A DNA stretch of 64,000 bases from assembly GCA_944990035.1 (NCBI GenBank), contig CALYLX010000062.1, positions 62,001-126,000 of the forward strand, in the 5' to 3' direction. This document shows positions 26,188 to 37,193 of this stretch, one piece after another. The DNA is from Clitopilus passeckerianus (Eukaryota > Basidiomycota > Agaricomycetes > Agaricales > Entolomataceae). The notes under the pieces were generated by a model, which did not search any database, had not been told where the DNA came from, and saw nothing but the letters and a program-made list of their open reading frames with translations. Position numbers and translations under genes: made by a program. Position 1 is the stretch's first letter, and every line of letters begins with the position of its first letter.

Positions 26188-29100
26188 ATGGTCAAACGAC
26201 CTTCCGTCGAAAGTGCTAGCGACTACGACGAACCAATTCAATCCACATCTCAAAAACGAGCCAGATTCAATAGTGACGACGACGAGGTTCACACCATTCC
26301 TCGAAAGCGAAAGACGCGTCGAAATGCAAGGGACTCTGATGATAACGAAGAGGAGGAGGAGCAAGAAGACGACGAAGAAGAAGATGAGGATGAGATTTTC
26401 GAGAGATTCTCTGCTGAGCATGGAGATACTATTCGTGAAGAGCTTGATGCTAAACGCAAGACTCAGGGTGTAAGCCGTTCTCCCGAATTTTTGAGCTTTT
26501 AGTTGACATATCTTTGGTTCAATTTTATTTAGGGAATCGCAGAGTATGGTATCATCGAACGTATCGAGATGCATAACTTCATGTGCCACAAGTTCTTGAC
26601 ATTTGATTTTGGCCCTCAAATCAACTTCATTATTGGTGCGTCCTATTTATGCAATCAATGGTATAACTAAGCTAATGTTGTTGTTTTATTCAGGCCATAA
26701 CGGAAGTGAGTAAACACGCGAAGCACATATGAAAGAGATGTTTATGACCTGTTCTTAGGTGGCAAGAGTGCTGTCCTCTCTGCCATCACTGTCGCCCTCG
26801 GGGGTAAAAGTCTCGCGACTGGACGCGGAAGCGGCCTCAAATCCTTTATTAAAGAAGGTGTGAGGTAAGAATGGGCTCTTGATGGCGACATAGATTTATG
26901 CTCACGCGTTTGGTTAGCTGGTCTGAGGTCACCATCACTCTCAAGAATCAAGGAGAAGAAGCATTTAAGCCAAAGGAATATGGAACTTCCATTGTCATCA
27001 CTCGCAAATGGACCAAAGAAGGCTCTTCTACCTGGAAAATTCAAAATTCCCAGAAGAAGCTCATTAGCTCGAAGAGAGAGGAGCTAGCTGCTATTTGCGA
27101 CCACATGAATATCCAGGTCGACAATCCCATGAGCGTCTTGACCCAAGGTCTGTGAGCTTTCTACTGGAGATCATCCATGTGGCTCATTCTGGGATTAGAC
27201 TCTGCCCGCCAATTCTTGAGCGCGTCTTCTCCCGCCGACAAGTATAAGGTCGGACCTTATATATTTTCTATCTTCTCCAATACTAACCTTCCGCTAGCTA
27301 TTCCTTCGAGGAACTCAATTGTCTCAACTACACGACGAATACGACACCTGCATGGATAATATCACGCAAACAACGAGAATCCTTGAGCAGAAGCGGCAGG
27401 CAATTCCGGATCTCAGGGCTGCCTTCAAGGACGCCTCTACGCGCTTTGCAGAGGCTCAGAAAGCTATAGAGCTCCAGGACAAGCTCGGCGCCATCCAGAG
27501 GGAACTAGGCTGGGCTCACGTTGGTGCTAAATGCGAAGAAATGACAACCAAGTTCAAAGAATTGGCGAACTTGGAGAGCCGTTTGCCCGACATCGAAGAG
27601 AAGCTGGCGGAAGCTAATGTATGCTACATCCACTGCCCAGATGGAGCGCGAACGCTAACAACGTCGCCTAGGCGGAATTCGAGGAAGCTAGTCGAGAGGT
27701 CGAACGTCGCGAGCAGGAGTACGCAAACTTGGGGCGCATAGACGAGCTTTCAGAACGGCGCGCCGACATCCAGGCTGAGATTAAGAACAACAAGCGTTCT
27801 ATTGTGGATTTCAATGTAGGTTGCTCCTACTCTTCAACGCTATTCCAGACCCTGACCGGCGCTGCAGACTGACTTGAAGCGTATGGGGCAAAGTATGGAC
27901 GGCATCACCAATCAGCTCAAAGACTTGGACAGCCAGATAGCTACAGAAACTGCGCGTATGCAGCAGCAAACGGAAGCAAAGCAACATGAAACGCAACAAA
28001 GGCTTGCTACCGCACGCGAACAAGTTCAGAATACACAAGCCCAGCTCAAGAATATCGAGGAACAAGTCCGCACTAAGCAGGAGGAGCTTGATAAGATTAA
28101 GAACGAAGGGATGAAGCAGGATGCAACGATTAACACCATCAAAGGCCAAATCCAGAACTGTCAAGGGATGATCGAACGGGCTCAAGAAGCGGAGAAGAAC
28201 GCTCTCACTCCTTATGGCAACAATATTCAAGGGGTGTTGAATGAGGTTAACCAGATGAGATGGCATGGGGAGAAGCCCATTGGCCCTCTTGGTTTGTATG
28301 TCAACGCTAAGGACGCTCAAAAATGGGGCACTCTGCTTCGTCACCAGTTGTCTCAGTATTTGACCGCATTCGCCGTGACCGATCCACGGGATCAAGTCCA
28401 GCTCAAGAAAGTACTCGTCAAATACAATAAGTGAGTCCAGTGACCCACACCCCAAGTTGACTATACTAACGTCGACCCTCAACAGCAAAACCACTCAAAT
28501 TGTGATTTACGATACCGACCTCTTTGATTACAGTTCAGGCGAACCTCCCCAAGAATATCTGACTGTTCTTCGTGCTCTCGAGGTATGATAACCTGCTTCA
28601 CACCTGTCGTCTATGCTGATTGCCTATATAGATATCGAACCCCCATGTACTCCGCATCTTGATCAACCGCGTAAATATTGAGCGGGTTCTTTTGGCTCCT
28701 GATCGAAAAGAAGGAGAGCAAAATCTCAGGCGTCTTGGCCGTGGTGGCCTTGCGTGGGCGGCGAATGGCATGACGGTCCGAGTCTACCCGTGAGTTCTCC
28801 CTGGTCATCTAGAATTGTAACTTATAAGAATTTTCTCCCCTACAGTGAAGGCGGTGTTTCATCTTCGAAGATAAACTTCAGGCAGAACCGGAATGATGCT
28901 ACCAATCTCTTGTTGACGGGTCGAAATAGTGCAGCTCAGATCAGGTATGTCCTACGGCATGGCCCATCCAAACTGGACTGAAATTTTATCATAGGCACTA
29001 CAAAGAAGAGATGGCAAAGTACGAGGAGGAATACAGACGAATATCCGGAGAGGTGCAGGAAGCCAAGGCTACATTTGCTCAAGGACGAGGAGCCCTCGAC

Positions 29101-30610
29101 CAGATGAAGGCAAGAAATTTGGATGCTGCATAGGCCGTGTCTTCATTGACCTTGATATCCTAGGTGTCCCAAAGCCGTCTGGCTGAGGAATTCCGCCGGG
29201 CTAAAACAAATCTCAACGACGCCCAGCAAGAAGTGAACGAGGAAATGCCGTCGGATGTCACAAGTCTCATGGCCGCCCGAGAAGTGAGTCTTCCTCTATG
29301 CATTCCTCCGTGGACCTAATGCTTTCTATAGGAAGCCGATGAAGAAAAGAAAGGCATCCTCGTACAATTCGAAGACGTTGTGAGGCAGAAGACCGAGCTG
29401 GACGAGAAACAGAAGGCGCTGCTCACTGAGTCAAACCAACTCAAACGCCGTATTGATGAACATAACCAATTTGCCGCTGGAGTTCACCAGACGGTGAACG
29501 ACGCTGTGGATGCGCGTTCTAAGGCTCAAGAAAGCGTCGCTTGGTACAATAACAAACTCACGCAAGAAAAAGTCAAGATTGCCGGTGTTAAGGATACAGC
29601 GGATACCCTTCAAGAAGAGTTTGCGGTATGCCACTTCGTGTAGGATTTGAATTTCAACTGAATTCGACTTCTAGGAGTGGACCAAGAAGGCTGAGACCAT
29701 ATGCCAACAGATTGAAAATCCCCGTCCCGTGGCTGTTTTGCAACGTCAACTGGAGTCGGTGCAGAGAGCCCTGGAAGAACGGCAGAAACGGTCAGCCCGA
29801 TCCCGCTCATTAAATACGTACCGGTGCTGATTTCCATTGAACAGCGGAGAGAAAGCGCCCGGAGACCTTGCGAAAACCGTCAACGAGGCTGAACAAGCCC
29901 TGAAAATTGCAGAAAGGGATTACAAGCAAATGGTGACGCTGACGAAAGTGCGTTCAATTATCATATCTTTGGGAATTCCGATGAGCTGACTGCCTGTCAA
30001 ACCATAGACACTGAAGGCCTCGCTAACTGAGCGCCTCAGTCGATGGCAAGAGTTCCGCCGTCACATTGCGCTACGATGTAAATTGGTGTTCTCGTATCAT
30101 TTGTCCACTCGTGGCTATTTTGGCAAAGTGCTGTTCCACCATGCCAAAGGGACTCTCGAGTTGAAAGTCCGGACGGAAGATCAAGCTGGCACTCAGGCTC
30201 CGAAAGAGAAGGATCCACGCTCACTCAGTGGTGGAGAGAAGTCCTTCTCTACCATCTGTCTTCTGCTTGCTCTATGGGAAGCCATCGGTTGTCCCCTCCG
30301 TTGCCTTGGTAGGTCTATGTTATCGGTTCCTTGGATTTTCCTCATCTCTTCCGTAGACGAGTTCGACGTTTTCATGGATGCAGTGAACCGGCGAATTGCC
30401 ATGAAAATGATGGCAAGTCAGTTTGCACGCAGGCTTGATCGTATGCTCAATTGTCTGCTCTAGATCGACACAGCGAATTCTTCTGATCAAAAACAATACA
30501 TCCTGATTACGCCACAGGAGATGGGCAACGTACAGATTGGTCCTACGGTTAAGGTCAACCGCATGATTGATCCTGAAAGATCGAGGGCAGTTACAGCGGT
30601 TTCTGCGTAG
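26188..30610 (+). CDS. SMC6: SMC6, Smc5/6 complex ATPase
   Basis: This is the structural-maintenance-of-chromosomes subunit of the nuclear Smc5/6 complex in DNA repair and replication-fork stability. An acidic N-terminus precedes the family start [20 protein letters not shown]. The Walker A loop ([19 protein letters not shown]) is split by an intron. [18 protein letters not shown] and FFLRGTQL are SMC6 hallmarks. Coiled coils flank the hinge (about 28,160-28,760, with [15 protein letters not shown]). The C-terminal head has the signature [20 protein letters not shown] and Walker [15 protein letters not shown]. It ends [16 protein letters not shown] at TAG 30608-30610. There are more than a dozen short introns. 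One of them, 30413-30463, has a GC donor (ATGATG|gcaagt...tag|ATCGAC), and removing it restores [20 protein letters not shown]. Confidence 0.95.
30413..30463 (+). other. GC-AG intron in SMC6
   Basis: This 51-nt segment begins gcaagt and ends tag. Its removal joins MKMM to IDTANSSD, the order expected in the C-terminal head of SMC6. Retention would bring in residues foreign to the family and a stop. The donor is otherwise a good match (GCAAGT), as is usual for the rare GC-AG class. Confidence 0.8.
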
Positions 30611-30901
30611 ATGGGCTCCCTCGGAAGAATACTATCTGAATAATAAGCACTCTAACTTTATCGTAGAACTCAAGTATTCCAGTACAAATAACGCCCAATT
30701 TAATACTGTTCGTACGCCCATGGTGGGTCTAACAGATTAGTACATGAAAAGTCTGTAAACAACGCGTGGGAGCTGCAGGCCAACATAGGGTGGGAGGAAT
30801 GGCATTAAATCGAAGTAATCCGGTAAGAATAAAGAAATAAATATGGCAGGACTCCGGAGGGTGGGTATCATGATAGAATCTGCATCGAAAGAGTGTCAGT
30901 T

Positions 30902-31965
30902 CTATAGGCAGCATATGATAGCGAATTTGAGAATCTTTACAGCTAGCAGGACCACGGCGCCAACAACGACGAGGATGAGGGTTAGACATGCTGCACGTCG
31001 GCCAGCTCTGCGTTGATAATCGTGTGCGGTAGTGAGCTCTTCCGCAGCGCCCCCAGTGTCGTCACGTATTGACAGAATATTATTGCCAATGTCATCTATA
31101 TTGTCCTGTTAGTTGCAATCTACAAGGATAGGTAGATGCCAAACCTATCATTTGGCCTTGCTCTCCGACGAATGTACCCAGGTCGCGGAAGATCTGATTA
31201 AGTTCGTGCATGCCGGATTCAATTTCTCGAATCTCTTGTTCACGTTCTTGGATAAGGGATTCTTGGTAGGCAAGTTCGTGAGGGGAAAGCTGCTCTTGTA
31301 GCATCTGAGCTTGGCGCAGCGTGGTTGGATCGGTTTCTTCATGCGAGCTGTCAAGTTAAATTAAGGGAGTCAACACTTTGCAAAACTGTTCGGATGGTCG
31401 AACTCACGGAGAGCTGGGTGTATGCTCATCCTCTACGGCAAGCTTAACACCTTGAACAACTGTGCGCTGCCGTTCGGCACTTTCGCGCTGCGCACGTTGA
31501 AATGCCACCATGGATAGCTGGAGATCATGGGATGTCTTTTGCAAGGCCGTCTTCTGGTGTGGCTGAGGAAAGGCATGTCAGTATATTCTGTGTGCAAAAC
31601 GCCACATTTGAACATACTAGATTGGCTTGAAGCGCAGTTAGCTTCTTCAAGTCCTCTGAGCCACGTTTGACCATTGCGCGTGTAGTCTCTGTCAGATCAT
31701 GTCTAGCCAATACCAAGTCAATAACCGTATCTCGGGAAGCAGAAATGCATGCGCACAGCGACTTCCGTAACTGAGCAGAATCCTTCGGAGTTCCCAGCTG
31801 GTCAACAAACTTCAAGATACCCTGGACATTGGAATTCATCTTGAAAACCTGGAGCGACAGAGAGCTCTGGAGACTCGTGAAAGGGCCATCCTGGGGGTTT
31901 GAGCTTGTATTGTTCGTCGAGCGGATTGGGTGGGTCAACCCTGCTTCAATATCCTGGAAGCTCAT
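30902..31965 (-). CDS. PEP12: Pep12/syntaxin-7-like Qa-SNARE
   Basis: This is an endosomal/vacuolar target SNARE that drives vesicle fusion. The ATG at 31963-31965 gives MSFQDIEAGL. The N-terminal part forms the Habc-type helices (SLQVFKMNSNVQGILKFVDQ, then QLRKSLCACISASRDTVIDL). The SNARE helix contains REIESGMHELNQIFRDLGTF followed by VGEQGQMIDDIGNNILS. The Gln of VGEQG is the zero-layer residue, which makes it a Qa SNARE. A C-terminal membrane anchor (ACLTLILVVVGAVVLLA) is followed by VKILKFAIICCL and TAG at 30902-30904. Short introns interrupt it, one inside the SNARE helix after GQMI. Endosomal assignment rather than plasma membrane rests on the overall pattern and is less sure. Confidence 0.87.
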
Positions 31966-32265
31966 GATCAAAGGTGGGCGTCGAGTAGAACGTCAGAGAG
32001 GCTCATTACAACCGCTCAATCAATTGGAGCTGCGATGAGTCACGTGGAGTCGGTCTTGGTGGCAGTGTGCCGACCTGTTGCCGGTGACTTGAGCTTGAGG
32101 GCTCAAGGGTCTTCACTACGAATTCAGTGAAGTAATTGCAAAATGGCATTAGCTCGTCAGTATATGTGGGGTATAAGTTACAATGATAAAAAAAAAGGTC
32201 ACTAAAGATACGTCCGAAAGCAAAAGGTCCAGTCTGATAATCGTTGTCTATGGCACTCCACCTCT

Positions 32266-33964
32266 TCACTCATCGCCCCAAACTTTCAGGATCGTCCAAA
32301 TGACGATTGCGGAAAGTCCCAGGACGAGGACGATGGCACCAGCAATGTACCCAAACACCTCCAGGGAACTGGTGGTGCCCTGGGCCTGGGCACCGGGGCC
32401 CTTGACAGGTAGGTTGGCACGGATTTGCTCGATACGCTTCTTACGGGTGTAGGCAGCATCGAGCTCCTGTTCGCGTTCGACTATCCGTGTTCGGGCGTCA
32501 GCTGTGTCTAGGTCTTGTCTTGGGCGACCAGAGGCATCGTTGACGAGGCGGACGAATGTCGGGTAGTAGTGTTCGCGCCACTGTTCAATCTGAAGGAAAC
32601 GAATGTCAATTCATAATTACTCCTCAAGAGTACGAAGGACCCTCACCTTTCCACATGCAACCGAGATGCGCATGAAGTTGGGATCTGATGGAACGGCCTT
32701 GGCGTGTATCCGTCGTGCGTATTCTGCGAAGATGAGAGCAACCTCACGGGGATTTGTTGCTCGCATGATGAGCTAAAGACCAGATGTCAGGAAGCTGAGA
32801 GTGAGAGCGAAAATTCAAGGTACATACGCGAGCTGCTTCAGCCTTGCGAATTTTGACGTTCCTCTGGAGCATAGTGGGGTTCATGAAACACAACTCGAGG
32901 GTTGCGATGGCCATAGCAGCGGGGATGGCGCAGAAGTTGAAGACGCTCTGGTTCTTCAAGAATCGAAGGTAGTCAAGCGAGTCCGTCGCGTGCCTCAGAG
33001 CATCAGCAATCATCCCACTCTGTGCCCATTGTGCCTTTTGGGCGTTCTCCGGGGCGTACATCTCCTTCATTTCCCTGAAGCCGTATTTGCCCCAGATTTC
33101 CTGAGGCCAGAAATATCGGTGCTCGTCGCAGTCTTCGCGGTAGTCACGGATGATGTTGGTCTTCTGCAGAAGGAGACCCATGGAGTTGGAGAGCTCGAGC
33201 TGGTCGGCGAGCCAGGGTGCCTCCTTTTTGGAAGCAGAGAAGAGGCGGGAAAGACCTTCGCCGACGAGGCCAGCGACGTAATGGCAGTACAGGTCATATT
33301 CAGCAATGGTAGGGAGGTAGATGGAGCCTGTTGTGGCAGCTTTGTGGGCGTAGTCTGCCATACCGTTTTCCATTTTGTCGCAGATGTCTACGATGACGTC
33401 TCGGTATCTGGATAACTAAATGAGAACCTTGTTGTAGAAAAGAGCGGGAATGAGACTTACTCGGGGAGGAGTCGGTTGACTTCCTCAACGACAATATCGT
33501 ACTCGACAAGAAGTTGTCTATCCTTCTCGTTCGGACCACACCCAGAGTAATTCCATCCAGGCGTCACAGTGTGTTTGTGAAAAGCACGTAGCATGGGCTG
33601 CTTTTCAGCGTCGGAAATAGTCATGTCATCTTCAATGGTGTCGAGCCCGCGGAGAACAAGGTAGAACATGCAAATCTTAGAAGAAAAAGTTTAATGACGT
33701 GTTGGTTGCCATATACACTTGAAATTCGCTCACCGTTCGTGCCAGGTCGCCGTCAAGCTCTTTTATAACAGCAGAGAAACTTCGACTTGTTTGGTCCAGG
33801 AATTTCCAACACCTGCGCATGGATTCACGGTCCCAACCCGAAGTTTCATGTTCCTTCATAGACGTGATATCGCGTTTCTGTTCATGATACAGCTGGAATT
33901 GCAGCAAACTTTTGAATTCATTAGGATGCGTTAGAGCAAGAATAATCCAGTTCGTGATGGCCAT
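32266..33964 (-). CDS. ERG9: Squalene synthase (farnesyl-diphosphate farnesyltransferase)
   Basis: This enzyme condenses two farnesyl diphosphates to squalene with NADPH at the ER membrane, the first committed step of ergosterol synthesis. The ATG at 33962-33964 gives MAITNWIILALTHPNEF. Both Asp-rich substrate motifs are present: VLRGLDTIEDDMTI near 33,630-33,650, and IIRDYREDCDEHRYFWPQEI near 33,095-33,150. Other conserved blocks are QTSRSFSAVIKELDGDLA and YCHYVAGLVGEGLSRLFSAS. A C-terminal membrane anchor (FGYIAGAIVLVLGLSAIVIW) precedes WGDE and TGA at 32266-32268. Introns occur at DGDLART, after NRLLPE, after KAEAA and after VACGK. It is full length. Confidence 0.96.
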
Positions 33965-34144
33965 GTTGAATGGACTTTTGGTGAGGCGGCCTGAACGTTT
34001 ATGAAGGGAGGGTAAAGTAGCCTGACTTCGGCTAGTGGGCAGTTTTTCTCCACTTTTTAACGAACACTCGTACGATATTCGTGACAGTCATGTGACCGGG
34101 GGAGTACTCGGCGTAATGCCGATAGGATTGCCTTGATTGGAGAA
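33965..34144. promoter_or_regulatory. Short bidirectional promoter (ERG9 / HIS2)
   Basis: Only 180 bp separate the start codons of squalene synthase (minus) and histidinol-phosphatase (plus), so the two promoters must overlap. No TATA box is obvious. Confidence 0.6.
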
Positions 34145-35199
34145 ATGCCCCATAGTCATCATTCGCATTCTGGCCAGTTCTGTAAACATGCAAAGGGAAC
34201 GCTGGAGGAGGTCGTGAAGGAAGCCATTCGTCGCGGTTTTGAAGTTTATGGCTTGACAGAACACGTCCCTCGATATAGAAGTGTCGATCTTTATCCCGAA
34301 GAGGTAACTTCCTCACTGTTTGATCGAACTCGGTTTCTGAAAAACGGAATGAAGGAAAACTTTCCTCTTGAAGATCTATATCAGCAGTTTGAGGCCTTCT
34401 TGGAGGAGGCATATCGTCTCAAAGAGACGTATCAGAACAAAATCACACTACTGGTCGGTTTGGAGACCGAATACATCACTGATCTCGACTTGGACAAGTT
34501 GGATGGAATCTTGGCCAAGCATGGATCTCGCATCCAATATCTAGTCGGATCCGTTCACCATCTCAATGGCATACCCATTGACTTCGACATCGAAACCTAC
34601 CAGAAATCTCTGGCCAGTGCATCTGAAGGACAGTCAGATAATGAGACCCAGGAACGGTTCCTTTGCCAGTACTTTGACACTCAGTTCAGAATCGTGCAAC
34701 GCTTCCATCCTGAGGTTATTGGGCACATCGATCTCTGCAGATTATACAACCCAGATCTGCGAATGGACGACTATCCATTAGCAGTCGAGAAGTTGGAGAG
34801 AAATATAAAGTACGCGGTCGAGTACGGTGCCCTTTTCGAGGCGAACGCAGCGGCATTCAGAAAAGGCTGGAATGCTGCTTACCCTGGCCACGATGTATTG
34901 AAGGTACGCCAGTGACATCATACGTATTCAATAGAATATTCGGTTGAAAGTGTGGAATTTCACGCGTCAAACAGATAATACAGCGGCTCGGAGGTCGCTT
35001 CGCGCTCTCTGACGATAGCCATGGTCCCCATGCCGTTGGACTCAACTACCAACGACTGAAAAAATACTTGCACACTGCTGGTGTGCGCGAGATATCCTAT
35101 TTGGAGGAATCAAAGGAGACAAATATAGCGGGACGATCAGTTCGGGCAGCATCATTCGACGGAAACTGGTGGGAGCATAGATTCTGGGAGACTTCATAG
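34145..35199 (+). CDS. HIS2: Histidinol-phosphatase (PHP family)
   Basis: This enzyme hydrolyses histidinol phosphate to histidinol in histidine biosynthesis. The ATG at 34145 gives MPHSHHSHSGQFCKHAKGTL, where the HSHHSH cluster holds PHP metal ligands. Further ligand motifs are GLTEHVPRY, LLVGLETEYI, YLVGSVHHLNGIP and GHIDLCRLY. A single intron (about 34,901-34,974) joins GHDVLK to IIQRLGGRFALSDDSHGPHA, whose SDDSHG supplies the last ligands. It ends WEHRFWETS with TAG at 35197-35199. Length (about 325 aa) is normal for fungal His2. An in-frame upstream TTG at 34133 was not used because ATG is available. Confidence 0.94.
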
Positions 35200-35420
35200 A
35201 TGACGTTCGGCCTTGTATTTTTTGCGTCAAATTTGAAGAAATTGTCCAGTTCGTTGACAGCACAAGCGAGAGTCGTGTGCCCCGTGCATCCGAGTCCAAA
35301 TCGACGTGGAGGTCACGCTTACATAAGATGCCACGTCGGGAAATCAGTGAGGTGGCGAATTTGACGCGAACATAAACTCTGCCTGTGAACCAAACTTTCA
35401 TCTCTATCCCCGCTACCACC

Positions 35421-37193
35421 ATGAGCGGTTGTAAGTCCTCTCGTCGTCGTCGTCGTCGACAAGCACATTCTCAGCGCTGACCTCAACTCTTTACAGTTCG
35501 GTTTTTGAATCTTGTCCGACCATTCCTTCCTATTCTCCCTGAGGTTTCTTCCCCTGACCGTAAAGTAAGTCCAATGTTTTGCTTTCGCCAGCGAACAGCT
35601 AGCTAACGAATGTTTCTCTCCTAGGTGCCCTTCAACCAAAAGGTGCTATGGACAGCGGTCACTCTTCTTATCTTCTTGGTTTGCTCCCAAGTCCCGCTCT
35701 ACGGTATCATGTCGTCCGACTCCTCTGACCCACTGTACTGGATGCGTGTCATCCTTGCGTCAAATCGTGGTACTCTCATGGAACTTGGTATTACACCTAT
35801 AGTCACCTCCGGAATGATCATGCAACTCTTGGCCGGCGCCAACCTCATCGAAGTTGATTTTTCGTTGAAGGAGGACAGGGCTCTGTTCAGTGGTGGTCAG
35901 AAACGTAAGTGATGTAGCAAATGTACCATTTCTCGGAATACTGACCCATTTCTGCAGTCTTCGCATTGATTATTTCTCTTGGCCAGGCTACCGTCTACGT
36001 TCTTACAGGTCTCTATGGTCAACCCAGCGACCTCGGCGCAGGTGTCTGCCTCCTTCTCATCATCCAACTTGTCGTCGCCGCACTCATCGTTATCCTCCTC
36101 GATGAGCTCCTCCAGAAGGGCTACGGCCTCGGCTCTGGCATTAACTTGTTCATTGCCACCAACATTTGCGAGTCCATAGTTTGGAAGGCCTTCTCCCCCA
36201 CCACCGTCAACACCGGTCGCGGTCCCGAATTCGAAGGTGCCCTTGTCGCACTCTTCCACCTCGTCTTCACATGGAACGACAAAGGTCGCGCCCTCCGTGA
36301 GGCATTCTGGAGAGACCGCCTCCCCAACATCATGAACCTCCTCGCCACCGTCGTCATCTTCGCCGTCGTTATCTACCTACAAGGCTTCAGGATCGAAATT
36401 CCCGTCAAGAGCAACAAGTTCCGTGGCCAACGTGGCTCTTACCCCGTCAAGCTTTTCTACACCTCGAACATGCCCATCATGCTCGAGTCTGCCCTGACTT
36501 CGAACATCTTCATCGTGTCTCAAATGTTGGCCACTCGCTTCCCCAGCAACTTCTTCGTCAAGCTTCTCGGTGTTTGGGAGGTGAGCATTTCTACCTCTTG
36601 TGTGAAATATTCAATTCTAACATTTTGTTTTCAGCCCATGGATGATTCCCCACAACTTGTCGCCAAGTCCGGCATTGCCTACTACATCTCGCCACCTCAC
36701 ACCATGAAAGAGGCCATCCTCGACCCCATCCACACTGCCGTCTACATTACCTTCATGCTCTCCGCCTGTGCTCTTTTCTCCAAGACCTGGATCGAAGTCT
36801 CCGGCTCTGGCCCCCGTGACGTCGCCAAGCAACTCAAGGACCAACAAATGGTGCATTTATTTCCTTTAATGGGCTGAAGATAATACTAAACACAAGTTGT
36901 CTAGGTTATGGCTGGTCATCGTGAAGGCTCTATGTACAAGGAACTCAAGCGCGTCATTCCCACCGCCGCCGCCTTCGGTGGTGCCATCCTCGGTCTTCTT
37001 TCCGTCGCCGCCGATCTCATGGGTGCTATCGGAAGCGGCACTGGTATCCTCATGGCTGTTACCATCATCTACAGCTGTAAGTTCTTCGTCATCACCCCAC
37101 TTACACTTTACTGACGTCGTCGCCTTAGACTGGGAGATTGGCATGCGTGAATCTGGTGGACCGGAGTTGGCGGCACTTGGTGACTTGATGTAA
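35421..37193 (+). CDS. SEC61: Sec61 alpha, ER translocon channel
   Basis: This is the pore subunit of the ER protein-conducting channel, with ten membrane segments. The first exon is only ATGAGCGGTT. After the intron it reads [20 protein letters not shown] and [11 protein letters not shown], the invariant N-terminus. Later hallmarks are [20 protein letters not shown] (plug/TM2 region), [53 protein letters not shown] and [19 protein letters not shown]. It ends [14 protein letters not shown] with TAA at 37191-37193. Six introns (the first after 10 coding bases) keep the frame. It is complete and is the last intact host gene recognised in the window. Confidence 0.97.
35440..35460. repeat. Trinucleotide microsatellite in SEC61 intron 1
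   Basis: A run of tcg/gtc repeats (ctcgtcgtcgtcgtcgtcga) lies in the first intron of the Sec61 alpha gene, about 10 bp after the donor. It is a simple repeat with no evident role. Confidence 0.7.
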
